DNA from: Bog-113 sp965226755
GTDB lineage: Bacteria > Acidobacteriota > Terriglobia > Bryobacterales > Bryobacteraceae
DNA: 64,000 nucleotides
Reading direction: 5' to 3'
NCBI GenBank assembly: GCA_965226755.1
Contig: CBDDDT010000003.1
Span: 1,798,001 to 1,862,000 of the forward strand
Shown: positions 16,617 to 26,541 of the stretch, one piece after another
Numbering within the stretch: position 1 is the stretch's first letter
Layout: every line of letters starts with the position of its first letter
The notes under the pieces: model-generated
What the model saw: only the letters and a program-made list of their open reading frames with translations
Told to the model about the DNA's origin: nothing
Databases searched by the model: none
Translations under genes and position numbers: made by a program

Positions 16617-17872
16617 AACTCCGGGAAAGATACGGATGCCGCCTCGGCGTTCTCGATCACGGTTTCCGTCTCCGCGGTGAGCGCCGCCACCGCGAACGCC
16701 ATCGCGATCCGATGATCGCCGAAGGAATCCACGCGAGCGCCCCGAAAACGCTGCCCGCCGGGAATCTTCATCCCGTCGGCCCGCTCTTCCACTTCCACGC
16801 CCATCCGCCGCATATTCTCCACCACTGTCGCGATCCGATCCGTCTCCTTCACCCGCAGTTCCGCCGCGTCGCGCACCTCCAGCCCCTGCTTGCTCAGGGC
16901 GCCCAGAACGGCCAATACCGGGATCTCATCGATCAGAGCCGCCGCTGTCTCCCCCGCCAGAACGCCGCCTTCAACCGGCGCATAGGAAACCTGCAAGTCG
17001 CCCATCGGTTCGCCGTTCACATGATCCAGATTCAAAATCCGGATCCGCGCCCCGATCGACGTGAGAAAATCCAGCAAAGCGGAGCGCGTCGGATTCAAGC
17101 CGACTCCGCGCAGAGTGATCTCAGATCCCGGAACCACTGAGCCCGCCACCAGGAAAAACGCGGCGGAAGACAGATCCGACGGCACAAGCAACTCCTGCGC
17201 CTTCAACTCCGGCCGCCCCGTCAAAGTAATCACGCGCTTACTGACGCCGATGTCGGCCCCGAACTCCCGCAGCGCGATTTCGGTGTGATCGCGCGTCCGC
17301 ATCGGTTCCCGTACAACCGTTTCTCCCTTGCAGAACAGCCCGGCCAGCAGCACGCACGTCTTCACCTGTGCGCTCGCCATCGGCAGCGTGTAATCGATCG
17401 GATGCAGCGGGCGGCCCTGAATCGCTAAAGGCGGGTAGCGGTCTTCTCGCGCTGCGATCGCCGCGCCCATGCTGGCGAGCGGCCGTATAATTCGGTCCAT
17501 CGGCCGCCGCGATAAAGATTCGTCGCCCACCATTTGGCTGTCAAACGTCTGTGCCGCAAGCGGCCCGGCGAGCATCCGCATCGCCGATCCGGAGTTTCCC
17601 GCGTCAATCGGCGCCGTCGGCGGCCGCCATCCTTCCAGGCCGCGTCCATGCACCGAAACCACGTTCCCGTCCAGTTCCACCTCAATCCCCAGGGTCCGGA
17701 CCGCGCCCAGCGTGGAATGACAGTCCGCTCCCGTCGCGTAGTTGTGGATGCGGCTCACGCCTTCCGCGAGGGAAGCCAAAATAGCGTACCGGTGCGAGAT
17801 GGATTTATCTCCGGGCAGCGCGACGCCGCCCGTTAACCGGCTCGCCGGTCGAACGATTTTTTCCATACTCAC
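16580..17872 (-). CDS. aroA: 3-phosphoshikimate 1-carboxyvinyltransferase (EPSP synthase)
   Basis: A 430-residue enzyme of the shikimate pathway that joins phosphoenolpyruvate to shikimate 3-phosphate. Motifs seen are LPGDKSISHRYAILASLAEG near residue 20, DAGNSGSAMRM (about residues 91-101), and RVKETDRI with the C-terminal FGDHRIAMAFAVA. Length is normal. It overlaps the upstream secreted-protein gene by four bases (ATGA) and the convergent holB by 37 bases. Confidence 0.95.
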   Translation of the reverse strand: MSMEKIVRPASRLTGGVALPGDKSISHRYAILASLAEGVSRIHNYATGADCHSTLGAVRTLGIEVELDGNVVSVHGRGLEGWRPPTAPIDAGNSGSAMRMLAGPLAAQTFDSQMVGDESLSRRPMDRIIRPLASMGAAIAAREDRYPPLAIQGRPLHPIDYTLPMASAQVKTCVLLAGLFCKGETVVREPMRTRDHTEIALREFGADIGVSKRVITLTGRPELKAQELLVPSDLSSAAFFLVAGSVVPGSEITLRGVGLNPTRSALLDFLTSIGARIRILNLDHVNGEPMGDLQVSYAPVEGGVLAGETAAALIDEIPVLAVLGALSKQGLEVRDAAELRVKETDRIATVVENMRRMGVEVEERADGMKIPGGQRFRGARVDSFGDHRIAMAFAVAALTAETETVIENAEAASVSFPEFYTLLEAAARCD

Positions 17873-18261
17873 TCAATCATGAACGGACCGTCGTTGGAGA
17901 CGCGCAGATCCGCTCCCTCGCCGGTCTCGGAAAGAATACGCACTTGCACCGCCTGAGGCGCATCTTTCAATTGAGCGTTGATCTCTGATTCTTCCCCGCT
18001 GCCGAGGGAAGCTTCGTCGATCTTGAGTCTTTGCGTTGTGATCACCCGGCGATCGTTGTCCTCAAACCGAAAAATCATCGTGAGCCCCGCGATCGCGCCG
18101 CGCCTGACGTTCTTGACTTTCCCGTCGAGAGTAATCACGTCGTCTTGCCTCTTGACCGCCATCTCGATCACCGCGACGTCGGGAGCCCGGTCTTTCCGGT
18201 CTGCCATCCCGTTCGAAGGCCAACTGGCGCATAGCCCCAACAAGAGAATTAGTTTCACCAT
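17869..18261 (-). CDS. exported hypothetical protein, FxLYD-like
   Basis: A 130-residue protein with a signal peptide (MVKLILLLGLCASWPSNGMA). The rest is beta-rich, with VIEMAVKRQDDVITLDGKVKN and LTMIFRFEDNDRRVITTQRL, resembling FxLYD-type Ig-like domains. No function is known. The ATG at 18261 is preferred because it gives the signal peptide; the same frame is open far upstream but overlaps actA on the other strand. It is coupled to aroA by an ATGA overlap. Confidence 0.65.
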   Translation of the reverse strand: MVKLILLLGLCASWPSNGMADRKDRAPDVAVIEMAVKRQDDVITLDGKVKNVRRGAIAGLTMIFRFEDNDRRVITTQRLKIDEASLGSGEESEINAQLKDAPQAVQVRILSETGEGADLRVSNDGPFMIE

Positions 18262-18471
18262 GGACACTTTCAGTGTAGGAAAAAATGGTTCCGGGATCGA
18301 ATCCATCCCGAACCCCGCTTGCGGTACAGTGTTTGTTTCATGCGTGTACGCCGGTGTCCCTGTCTCCGCTTCGCGTTGTATGCGCGCCGCCGCACATCCG
18401 GGCGCCGCCGGATTCGGATTCGGTTTCAAAATGGGCAATAATACGAAGTTGAGAAATTCAAGGGTCGTCTG
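18262..18471. promoter_or_regulatory. divergent intergenic region before the respiratory operon
   Basis: These 210 bases separate the aroA operon from actA and must hold promoters for both directions. A TACAGT element near 18325 with TTGCGG upstream at a short spacing is a weak candidate. No strong consensus or operator repeat is visible. Confidence 0.3.
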
Positions 18472-19155
18472 ATGCCTCAGATCTTTCACTACAGCTCGAA
18501 CACTCTTTCGAAGGTAGGCATCATCGTCGGTGTGCTGGCCCTGGCGGGTCTCGGCGGTGTTCTTTTTGAATTGGGAGCTGACTCGTCCTACGCGACCCGT
18601 CAGGGAGAATGGCGCACCCAGCCCGTCCCCTTCAGCCACACCCACCATGTCGGATCCATGGGCATTGACTGCCGGTACTGTCACACCTCCGTCGAGAACT
18701 CCTGGTTCGCCAATGTCCCGCCCACCAAGACTTGTATGAATTGTCATTCGCAGATCTGGGTGAACAGCCCGACTCTCGAACCCGTGCGCGCCAGTTACCG
18801 GACGGATCAGTCCATCCAATGGACCAAGGTTCATGACCTGCCGGATTTCGTCTTCTTCAATCACAGCATCCACATCAAAAAAGGCGTCGGCTGCGAGACC
18901 TGCCACGGTCGTGTCGATCAGATGCCGCTGATGTATCAGAACGCGTCGCTTGAGATGCGCTGGTGTCTCGATTGCCACCGAAACCCCGCTCAATACGTCC
19001 GCCCCCGCGAGTTGGTCACAAAAATGGGCTACGTCCCCGAGCGCGATGCGGGCCCTGAGTTTGGGGATCACCCGGATCAGCTGACCGTCGGAACCAAACT
19101 GATGCAGCAATATCATATTCAGAAACTGGACACTTGCTACACCTGTCACCGATGA
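18472..19155 (+). CDS. actA: alternative complex III subunit ActA, pentaheme cytochrome c
   Basis: A 227-residue protein with one N-terminal membrane helix (about residues 12-35) and five CxxCH heme-c sites: CRYCH, CMNCH, CETCH, CLDCH and CYTCH. This is the heme complement of ActA. In alternative complex III it takes part in electron transfer from quinol to the oxidase at the outer face of the membrane. It is the first gene of the act-cta operon. Its stop overlaps the actB start by four bases (ATGA). Confidence 0.93.
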   Translation: MPQIFHYSSNTLSKVGIIVGVLALAGLGGVLFELGADSSYATRQGEWRTQPVPFSHTHHVGSMGIDCRYCHTSVENSWFANVPPTKTCMNCHSQIWVNSPTLEPVRASYRTDQSIQWTKVHDLPDFVFFNHSIHIKKGVGCETCHGRVDQMPLMYQNASLEMRWCLDCHRNPAQYVRPRELVTKMGYVPERDAGPEFGDHPDQLTVGTKLMQQYHIQKLDTCYTCHR

Positions 19156-22100
19156 GCGAACAACCCCATCAATTGGATCTCGAATCCATACGGAAGCGCC
19201 TCGATGGCGCCAAAGGCCGCGACTACTGGCGCAGTCTCGAAGAGATCGCTTCGACCGACGGATTCCAGGATTTCCTGCACCGCGAATTCCCGCGCCAAGC
19301 CTCCGAATGGGAGGATGGCGAAGGCCGCCGCGACTTCCTGAAGCTGATGGGCGCGTCCCTCGCGCTCGCCGGGCTCGGCGCCTGCACCAAGCAGCCGACC
19401 GAGTACATCATGCCGTATGTAACCCAGCCGGAGAACCTGATTCCGGGCAAGCCGCAATTCTACGCGAGCGCCTTCACGCTGGGCGGCTACGCGACCGGCA
19501 TTCTGGTCGAGAGCAACGAAGGGCGTCCCACCAAGATCGAAGGCAATCCGCAGCATCCCGCCAGCCTCGGGTCCACCGATGTGCCCGCCCAAGCCTCGGT
19601 TCTGAATCTCTACGATCCCGACCGTTCCCAGACCATCAACTTCCTCGGTGAAATTCGGTCCTACGGTTCGTTCCTGACCATTTTTAAGGACGTCGTCGCC
19701 GAGCAGATCGGAAAGCAAGGCGCCGGTCTGCGAATTCTGACCGAGACTGTCACGTCGCCTTCCATGGGCGCGCAGATGAAAGATTTGATGGCGAGCTATC
19801 CCAGCGCCAAGTGGGTTCAGTGGGATCCCATCGGCTTGGGTCGCCGCGAAGGCGCCCGGGCGGCTTTCGGTTCCTACCTCAACCCGATCTACAAGTTCGA
19901 TGCGGCCGAGGTCGTTTTCTCCATCGACGCGGATTTCTTCTGCGCCGGGCCCGCCAGCACGCGCTACTCCCGCGACTTCATGTCCCGCCGGCGGGTTCGC
20001 GACGGCAATCTGGACATGAACCGGCTTTATGTCGTCGAGACCACGCCCACCCCGACCGGCGCCAAGGCCGACCATCGCTGGCCCTTGCGGCCGTCCGAGG
20101 TCGCGCCGTTCGCCCGCGAATTGGCGGGCGCGCTGTCTGTCGGCGGAACCCAGACCGGCGGCAAGTGGTCCTCCCAGGAGTGGTTCGGCGCGGTTGTGAA
20201 GGATCTTCAGGCCCACCGCGGATCCAGCATCGTTGTGGCCGGCGAGGACCAAACCGCCGAAGTCCATGCCATCGCTTTCGCCATCAATGAGGCTCTCGGA
20301 AATCTCGGGAAAACAATCCTTTTCACCGATCCCGTCGAAGCGGCGCCCGCCGATCAGCTCGCTTCTCTCAAAGAACTCTGCGCGGATCTCGATAGCGGCG
20401 CGGTCGACGTCCTATTAATCGTGGGCGGCAACCCTGTCTTCAACGCTCCCGCCGATCTCGATTTCGCCGCCAAGCTTCAGAAGGCCAAACTCCGCGTGCG
20501 TCTCGGTCTCCATGACGACGAAACCTCGGAATATTGTCAATGGCACATCCCCCAGGCTCACGAGCTGGAGATGTGGGGCGATGCTCGCGCCTTCGATGGA
20601 ACCGTTTCCGTCATCCAGCCGCTCATCCTTCCGCTCTATGGAGGCAAGTCCCCGTCCGAGTTCCTGGCCGCGCTGACCGAAACTCCTGAGCAAACCGGCT
20701 ACGACCTCGTGCGTGCCTACTGGCAGAAACAGCAAACCGGGAGCGATTTCGAGACCTGGTGGCGAAAATCGGTCCACGACGGCCTCATCGCCGATTCCGC
20801 TCTCCCCACGCGCACGGCTTCCGGCGCCAAACTGCCGCCCCCGTCGAACGATACTCCGCGGTCTTCGGGGTTCGAAATTTCTTTCCACGCCGACCCTTAT
20901 ATCTACGATGGCCGGTTCGCCAATAACGGGTGGCTCCAGGAACTGCCTCGTCCCATGACGAAGCTCACCTGGGACAACGCCGTCATTATGAGCATCCCGA
21001 CAGCCCAGAGTCTCAAGCTATGGAGCGAAGCGCGGGTTGAGCTCAAACTGAACGGCCGCACCGTTTGGGGTTCGGTTTGGGTTCAGCCCGGACAGCCGGA
21101 CAACACGATCGCCGTGCATCTCGGGTTCGGGCGCACCCGCTCCGGCCGGTCAGGCAATGGCGCCGGGTTCAATGCGTATAAGATTTGGACCTCCGGGAAC
21201 ACCAGCTATGCCACCGGCGTCGAGGTCCGGAACCTGCATCAGAAGTATTCCATCGCCGCCACCCAGCATCATTACTTGATTGACCAGAGCGGAATCGAAG
21301 CCAACGAAGCCCGCAAAACCGGCGAGAGCGACTTCGAAGCCGGCGAGGCCAAGCTCCGCGGCGTCATGCGTTCCTACTCGGTGCAGGAATACAAAAAGAG
21401 CCCGGAAATCGTCGCCGAAGCCGGGGAACAGCCGCCCAAGGGCCTGACCCTCTACCCGGATAACTGGAAATACAAAGGTTACGCCTGGGCCATGGCGATC
21501 GATCTCACCGCCTGCGTGGGCTGCCACGCCTGTGTCGTCGCCTGCCAGGCGGAAAACAATATCCCGGTCGTGGGCAAAACACAGGTCCTGAACACCCGCG
21601 AACTTCACTGGATCCGTGTGGACCGCTATTTCGAAGGAACCACGGAGAATCCGACGGCCCACTTCCAGCCCGTCCCCTGCATGCAGTGCGAGAACGCTCC
21701 GTGCGAAGTCGTCTGCCCGGTCGCCGCCACCGTCCATGACCAGGACGGCATCAACAACATGGTCTACAACCGCTGCGTCGGCACTCGCTACTGCTCGAAC
21801 AACTGCCCTTATAAGGTTCGCCGGTTTAACTTCCTGTTGTACTCCGATTACGTCACGGAATCGACCAAGCTTCAAAAAAACCCCGATGTCTCGGTGCGCA
21901 GCCGCGGCGTGATGGAAAAGTGCACTTACTGCACGCAGCGCATCCAGTACGCCAAAATCATGGCGGAGCGGGAAGAGCGCGCCATTCGCGATGGCGAGAT
22001 CGTCACCGCCTGCGAAGCCGTCTGCCCCACTCAGGCCATTGTCTTCGGCGATCAGAATGACCCCGATAGCCGCGTCGCGAAGCTGAAGAAAACGCAACTG

Positions 22101-22205
22101 AATTACGGTATGCTGGCCGATCTCAACACCCGGCCGCGCACTACTTACCTGGCGGAGTTACGGAACCCCAACCCCGAGATCGAGCAGCAGGGAAAGAAGA
22201 GTTAG
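19152..22205 (+). CDS. actB: alternative complex III subunit ActB, molybdopterin-oxidoreductase-like/Fe-S fusion
   Basis: A 1017-residue protein. RRDFLKLMGASLALAGLGAC near residue 60 is a twin-arginine signal with a lipobox-like Cys. A molybdopterin-oxidoreductase-like domain follows, known in ActB to lack the cofactor. The last 230 residues form a ferredoxin-like domain with clusters CVGCHACVVAC (about 786), CMQCENAPCEVVC, CVGTRYCSNNC, CTYC and CEAVCPTQ (about 955), enough for the usual three [4Fe-4S] and one [3Fe-4S] centres. The ATG at 19152 is chosen because it overlaps the actA stop; an upstream in-frame start is unnecessary. Confidence 0.93.
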   Translation: MSEQPHQLDLESIRKRLDGAKGRDYWRSLEEIASTDGFQDFLHREFPRQASEWEDGEGRRDFLKLMGASLALAGLGACTKQPTEYIMPYVTQPENLIPGKPQFYASAFTLGGYATGILVESNEGRPTKIEGNPQHPASLGSTDVPAQASVLNLYDPDRSQTINFLGEIRSYGSFLTIFKDVVAEQIGKQGAGLRILTETVTSPSMGAQMKDLMASYPSAKWVQWDPIGLGRREGARAAFGSYLNPIYKFDAAEVVFSIDADFFCAGPASTRYSRDFMSRRRVRDGNLDMNRLYVVETTPTPTGAKADHRWPLRPSEVAPFARELAGALSVGGTQTGGKWSSQEWFGAVVKDLQAHRGSSIVVAGEDQTAEVHAIAFAINEALGNLGKTILFTDPVEAAPADQLASLKELCADLDSGAVDVLLIVGGNPVFNAPADLDFAAKLQKAKLRVRLGLHDDETSEYCQWHIPQAHELEMWGDARAFDGTVSVIQPLILPLYGGKSPSEFLAALTETPEQTGYDLVRAYWQKQQTGSDFETWWRKSVHDGLIADSALPTRTASGAKLPPPSNDTPRSSGFEISFHADPYIYDGRFANNGWLQELPRPMTKLTWDNAVIMSIPTAQSLKLWSEARVELKLNGRTVWGSVWVQPGQPDNTIAVHLGFGRTRSGRSGNGAGFNAYKIWTSGNTSYATGVEVRNLHQKYSIAATQHHYLIDQSGIEANEARKTGESDFEAGEAKLRGVMRSYSVQEYKKSPEIVAEAGEQPPKGLTLYPDNWKYKGYAWAMAIDLTACVGCHACVVACQAENNIPVVGKTQVLNTRELHWIRVDRYFEGTTENPTAHFQPVPCMQCENAPCEVVCPVAATVHDQDGINNMVYNRCVGTRYCSNNCPYKVRRFNFLLYSDYVTESTKLQKNPDVSVRSRGVMEKCTYCTQRIQYAKIMAEREERAIRDGEIVTACEAVCPTQAIVFGDQNDPDSRVAKLKKTQLNYGMLADLNTRPRTTYLAELRNPNPEIEQQGKKS

Positions 22206-22221
22206 TCGAGCAGAGTCAGGC

Positions 22222-23619
22222 ATGGCACAGACACCTTCACCTCAGGAAAAAACTCTTGAAATAGCGCCGGTCATCTCGCCGGACTCTACTCTTGCGACCA
22301 TTACGGACAAGATCGCCGGTATCGTTCTCCGCCGGAAGACGTCGCTGTCCTGGATCCTCGGCTTCGCGTTCTTCTTCCTGCTCTTGCAGATGTTGCTCGT
22401 CGCCGTCAGCTACCTGCTCTTCAAGGGCGTCGGCATCTGGGGTCTCAATATCCCCATCGGCTGGGGCTTTGCGATCGTCAACTTCGTCTGGTGGATCGGT
22501 ATCGGACACGCCGGAACCCTGATCTCGGCCATTCTGCTGCTTCTGAACCAAAGCTGGCGCAACGCCATCAACCGCTTTGCCGAAGCCATGACTATCTTTG
22601 CCGTATGCTGCGCCGGGATGTTCCCAATTCTGCACATGGGGCGGTCGTGGATTGCCTACTGGCTGTTTCCGTATCCGAATACGATGGCCATCTGGCCTCA
22701 GTTCCGCAGTCCCTTGGCTTGGGACGTGTTCGCCGTCTCCACTTACTTCACCATTTCGCTGGTGTTTTGGTATGTCGGGATGATCCCCGATTTCGCCTCT
22801 CTGCGCGATCAGGCGAAAAGAAAATGGCAGCAGGTGGTTTACGGAACCCTCGCGCTCGGTTGGCGCGGATCGGCCTTCCATTGGGCCCGCTATGAAAAGG
22901 CATCGTTGCTGCTTGCGGGGCTTTCCACCCCGCTGGTCCTCTCCGTCCATAGCGTAATCAGCTTCGACTTTTCGATTTCCATTCTGCCGGGCTGGCATAC
23001 CACCATATTCCCGCCCTACTTCGTCGCCGGCGCCGTCTACGATGGTTTCGCCATGGTTCTCACTCTGATGATCCCCGTGCGAAAATTCTACGGCCTGGAA
23101 AGCTTCATCACCGTCCGCCACATCAACAACATGGCCAAGGTGATGCTCGCCACCGGTTTGATCGTCGCCTACGGTTACGCGACCGAAGTATTCTTCAGCC
23201 TTGTTTATTCCGCCAATCACTACGAAAAATTCATGATGCTGAATCGCATGTTCGGCAATTATGGCTGGGCTTATTGGCTCCTCATCGCCACGAACATCGC
23301 CATCCCGCAACTCCTGTGGATCTATAAGGTCCGGACCAATCTTGTGTACCTCTGGTGCATCTCCATGGTGATCAATGTGGGAATGTGGATGGAGCGCTTC
23401 GTCATTGTTATCACCAGCCTGACGCGTGACTTCGTGCCCTCTTCTTGGGGAACTTATTGGCCGACCGTCTGGGACTGGGCTGTTTTTATCGGCACAATCG
23501 GTCTGTTCATGACCCTGATCTTCCTGTTCGTCCGGGTGCTGCCCATGATCACCATGTTCGAATTGCGTCTGATCGCTCCCAAGAAACCCGTTAGTCCCGT
23601 AAAGGAGCCTGTGGCGTGA
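22222..23619 (+). CDS. actC: alternative complex III subunit ActC, NrfD-like membrane quinol subunit
   Basis: A 465-residue integral membrane protein with about ten helices, of the NrfD/PsrC family. WWIGIGHAGTLISAILLLLN and the loop MGRSWIAYWLFPYPN are typical of ActC, which forms the quinol-binding membrane part. It starts 16 bases after actB. Its last codons overlap the GTG start of actD. Confidence 0.92.
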   Translation: MAQTPSPQEKTLEIAPVISPDSTLATITDKIAGIVLRRKTSLSWILGFAFFFLLLQMLLVAVSYLLFKGVGIWGLNIPIGWGFAIVNFVWWIGIGHAGTLISAILLLLNQSWRNAINRFAEAMTIFAVCCAGMFPILHMGRSWIAYWLFPYPNTMAIWPQFRSPLAWDVFAVSTYFTISLVFWYVGMIPDFASLRDQAKRKWQQVVYGTLALGWRGSAFHWARYEKASLLLAGLSTPLVLSVHSVISFDFSISILPGWHTTIFPPYFVAGAVYDGFAMVLTLMIPVRKFYGLESFITVRHINNMAKVMLATGLIVAYGYATEVFFSLVYSANHYEKFMMLNRMFGNYGWAYWLLIATNIAIPQLLWIYKVRTNLVYLWCISMVINVGMWMERFVIVITSLTRDFVPSSWGTYWPTVWDWAVFIGTIGLFMTLIFLFVRVLPMITMFELRLIAPKKPVSPVKEPVA

Positions 23620-24167
23620 GTCACTCAGTCACGGAACATCCTCCCATTCACGGAGTCATGGCTGAATTCGAGACAGCCGACGCCTTGGTCGAAGCTGCCA
23701 AGCGCGCCCGCGAGGCTGGCTACCATAAAATGGACGCCTACTCACCTTTGCCCATCGAAGAATTGCACGATGTTCTTCACATTCACGACAACCGCGTCTC
23801 TCTTGCCTGCCTGCTGGGAGGCCTCGTAGGCGCCTGCACCGGCTTCGGCCTGTGCTCGTGGACCTCCGCCTTTGATTACGTCCATAATGTGGGCGGCAAA
23901 CCTCCCATCAGCGTGCCGATGTTCATCCCCATCACCTTCGAATGCACCATCCTTTTCGCCGGGCTGACCACTGCCATCGCCATGCTGATCATGAACGGCT
24001 TGCCGGCGCCTTACCATCCTGTGTTCAATGTCGAACGTTTCGCGTTTGCCTCGCGTAACCGTTTCTTCTTATGTATCGAATCCGAAGACGCGCACTTTGA
24101 TCGCGAAAAGACCTTTCAATTCCTGGAGAGCCTGAATCCGGAAGGGGTGTCCGAAGTTGCGCATTAA
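23616..24167 (+). CDS. actD: alternative complex III subunit ActD (DUF3341)
   Basis: A 183-residue protein with a cytoplasmic N-terminal domain (IHGVMAEFETADALVEAAKR and YSPLPIEELHDVL) and two transmembrane helices (about residues 66-85 and 105-130). This is the DUF3341 layout of ActD. The GTG start overlaps the actC stop by four bases, and its 3' end overlaps the TTG start of actE by eleven. Confidence 0.9.
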   Translation: MSHSVTEHPPIHGVMAEFETADALVEAAKRAREAGYHKMDAYSPLPIEELHDVLHIHDNRVSLACLLGGLVGACTGFGLCSWTSAFDYVHNVGGKPPISVPMFIPITFECTILFAGLTTAIAMLIMNGLPAPYHPVFNVERFAFASRNRFFLCIESEDAHFDREKTFQFLESLNPEGVSEVAH

Positions 24168-24870
24168 TGCGGCATTCCGGTTATCTGGCTGCTTGTCCGT
24201 GGCCGCCGCGTCCCTGCTAAGTCTGGGCTGCCGCCAGGATATGCAGGACCAGCCCCGCTATAAAACGCTTGGTTATAGTCAGTTTTTTCAGGACGGCCGC
24301 GATTCGCGCCCGCTTCCGCCGGGAACTGTCGCCCGAGGGGAACTCAATCAGGACGTAGCGTTCTATCAGGGCAAGGTCAACGGAGTCGATATCGACTACT
24401 TCCCCATGCCGATCACCGCGGAAGTCATCGAGCGCGGACACCAGCGTTTTGACATTTATTGCTCCCCTTGCCACGGTCGTGTCGGCAACGGGTTGGGGAT
24501 GATTGTCCGCCGCGGACTGAAACAGCCGCCGTCCTATCACATCGACCGCCTCCGCACCGCGCCGGTCGGTCACTTCTTTGATGTCGTCACCAATGGCTAC
24601 GGAGCCATGCTGAACTATGCGGCCCAGATTCAGCCTCGCGATCGCTGGGCCATCATCTCTTATATCCGCGCGTTGCAGTACAGCCAGAACGCCAGCGTCT
24701 CCGATCTCCCCGCGGAAGTGAAAGCCCAGTTGCCCGCGGCCGGAAATATCAATACCGCCGCTCCCGGAGCGCTGCCCATGCGCGACCACGGTGTGGTCAG
24801 TCCCGAGCAACCGATGATTCCTGAACAGCCCGGCAAGCCTGTGCCTTCCACTCGTCCGGGGGCGAACTAA
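24157..24870 (+). CDS. actE: alternative complex III subunit ActE, monoheme cytochrome c lipoprotein
   Basis: A 237-residue protein with a lipoprotein signal (AAASLLSLGC) and one heme-c site CSPCH (about residue 105) with a likely axial Met in the following GLGMIVRRG region or the later YGAMLNYA. The C-terminus is Pro-rich. In the complex ActE is the monoheme cytochrome. The TTG at 24157 is the only start that keeps the whole signal peptide. Confidence 0.9.
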   Translation: MRINAAFRLSGCLSVAAASLLSLGCRQDMQDQPRYKTLGYSQFFQDGRDSRPLPPGTVARGELNQDVAFYQGKVNGVDIDYFPMPITAEVIERGHQRFDIYCSPCHGRVGNGLGMIVRRGLKQPPSYHIDRLRTAPVGHFFDVVTNGYGAMLNYAAQIQPRDRWAIISYIRALQYSQNASVSDLPAEVKAQLPAAGNINTAAPGALPMRDHGVVSPEQPMIPEQPGKPVPSTRPGAN

Positions 24871-26066
24871 TGGTCGATAATCCTTTCGTAATCCCGGCCC
24901 CTTTGCGCGCCAATATCTCGCGCTGCCAGTCCATTTCTCTGGTGATCGGGGTTATCTTTACGCTCCTCACGCTCGTCGAATTCTTCATCAACCCGACCCA
25001 GTTCTTCCGGTCGTGGATGATCGGCTTCTTATTCACCTTCGCGCTCGGCATTGGAAGTCTTGCCTGCCTGATGCTGCAGTATCTCTCTGGCGGCGCCTGG
25101 GGCATGGTTATCCGGCGGCAACTCGAAGCCGGCGTTCGCACCATTCCCCTGGTCACCCTTTTCTTCATTCCCATTCTGTTCGGCATTCACAATCTCTATG
25201 AGTGGGCTGATCCCAAGCTGATCCACAGCGACCCGGTAATCCGCGACAAGAGCGCCTACCTCAATCCGCAATGGTGGATTATCCGCACCGCCATCGTTTT
25301 CGTAATCTGGAACATCTACGCCGTTGTTCTGAACCGCCTCTCGGCCGAAGAAGAGAAAACAGGATCGGAGTTCGCGTCTAAGCGCCTGATGGGCTGGAGC
25401 GGCATCGGGATCGTCATCTATGTTTTCTCCCTGACGACCGCCGGGACTGACTGGATCATGTCCATGAACGTCCACTGGTTCTCGAGCATCTATGGGTTAA
25501 TCCTCCTCGGCGGCCAAGGCCTGACCGTCATCTCGCTCGCCATCATCACCACCACGCTGCTCATGAAAGAACAGCCCCTCGCCGGCGTGATTACGAAACG
25601 CCACCTGCATGACTTGGGCAAGCTGCTTTTCATGTTCACGCTATTTTGGACCTACGTGAGCTTCTCGCAGCTCGTGATCATCTGGTCCGGAAATCTTCCG
25701 GAAGAGATCACCTGGTACATCGACCGCATGAATGGCGGCTGGGAGTACATTGGCGCGATCCTTCTGTTTCTCCAGTGGATGCTTCCGTTCCTGATTCTGC
25801 TGTCTCAAACCATCAAGCGAAATCCGAAGTCAATTCGGATCATGGCGATTTGGATCTTATTGGTCCGCTTGGCCGACACCATCTGGCTGGTTGAGCCGAA
25901 CTATCACAGCCAGCACCTTTACGTCAATTGGGCGGATATCACCGCCCCGCTCGGCCTTGTCGGTCTATGGGCGGCTTTTTATCTCTGGCAGCTTAAGCAG
26001 CGCGCGCTAATTCCTATCAATGCGCCCGATCTGGGAAGGGCTTTGGTCCATGGCAGAGCACACTAA
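24870..26066 (+). CDS. actF: alternative complex III subunit ActF, membrane protein
   Basis: A 398-residue protein with about ten transmembrane helices, related to ActC/NrfD and typical of ActF (FTLFWTYVSFSQLVIIWSGN, then EEITWYIDRMNGGW). Its ATG shares one base with the actE stop (TAATG). The 3' end overlaps the next small gene by 17 bases. Confidence 0.9.
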   Translation: MVDNPFVIPAPLRANISRCQSISLVIGVIFTLLTLVEFFINPTQFFRSWMIGFLFTFALGIGSLACLMLQYLSGGAWGMVIRRQLEAGVRTIPLVTLFFIPILFGIHNLYEWADPKLIHSDPVIRDKSAYLNPQWWIIRTAIVFVIWNIYAVVLNRLSAEEEKTGSEFASKRLMGWSGIGIVIYVFSLTTAGTDWIMSMNVHWFSSIYGLILLGGQGLTVISLAIITTTLLMKEQPLAGVITKRHLHDLGKLLFMFTLFWTYVSFSQLVIIWSGNLPEEITWYIDRMNGGWEYIGAILLFLQWMLPFLILLSQTIKRNPKSIRIMAIWILLVRLADTIWLVEPNYHSQHLYVNWADITAPLGLVGLWAAFYLWQLKQRALIPINAPDLGRALVHGRAH

Positions 26067-26541
26067 TCACGAAGACGATTTTCCGGACCGCAATCCCAGC
26101 GTCGCGCATGATCGCGGCGAGGAGGATGTCAAGACCGTTTCCGGCTTCGGAATCGGCCTCGCCATCGGCATCGTAATCGTCGTTTTCGCCATGTGGGGTC
26201 TGTTCGAGTGGTTCTACGCGCGGGAAGATAACGCGAATCCTGTGGTCGCCCCCGCGATCCTGACCGAAAAGCCCCAGCTCCCGCCCGAGCCCCGTCTGCA
26301 GGCTGAACCTCGCCTCGACCTCAAAGCCCTTCGCGAAGGAGAAGACCAGGTCTTGACGACTTACGCCTGGGTCGATCCGACCCGCGGCGTCGTTCGCATT
26401 CCCATTAGCGAGGCCATCAAAATCGTGGCCGCGAAAGGGCTTCCGTCCCAGCCCGCTACGGACCTGCCCAATGCTGACGGCTTCCGGGAAATTCCCTCCG
26501 TCGCCAGCAGCGCCCGAACCTCCGAAAAGATTTCTCAATGA
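26050..26541 (+). CDS. small single-pass membrane protein of the act-cta operon
   Basis: A 163-residue protein with an acidic N-terminus, one membrane helix (GIGLAIGIVIVVFAMWGLFE) and a Pro-rich exported tail. I do not recognise a family beyond similar small proteins in this operon position. Overlaps on both sides (17 bases with actF, four with the SCO gene) show it is translated with the complex. It may be an accessory or assembly subunit; that is inferred from position only. The ATG at 26050 is preferred over one 30 bases upstream inside actF. Confidence 0.7.
   Translation: MAEHTNHEDDFPDRNPSVAHDRGEEDVKTVSGFGIGLAIGIVIVVFAMWGLFEWFYAREDNANPVVAPAILTEKPQLPPEPRLQAEPRLDLKALREGEDQVLTTYAWVDPTRGVVRIPISEAIKIVAAKGLPSQPATDLPNADGFREIPSVASSARTSEKISQ

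Noticed and set aside
17869..19149. A 426-codon minus-strand frame reaching into actA
   Set aside because: Only the last 130 codons have a signal peptide and normal character. The rest is antisense to actA, which has five heme motifs.
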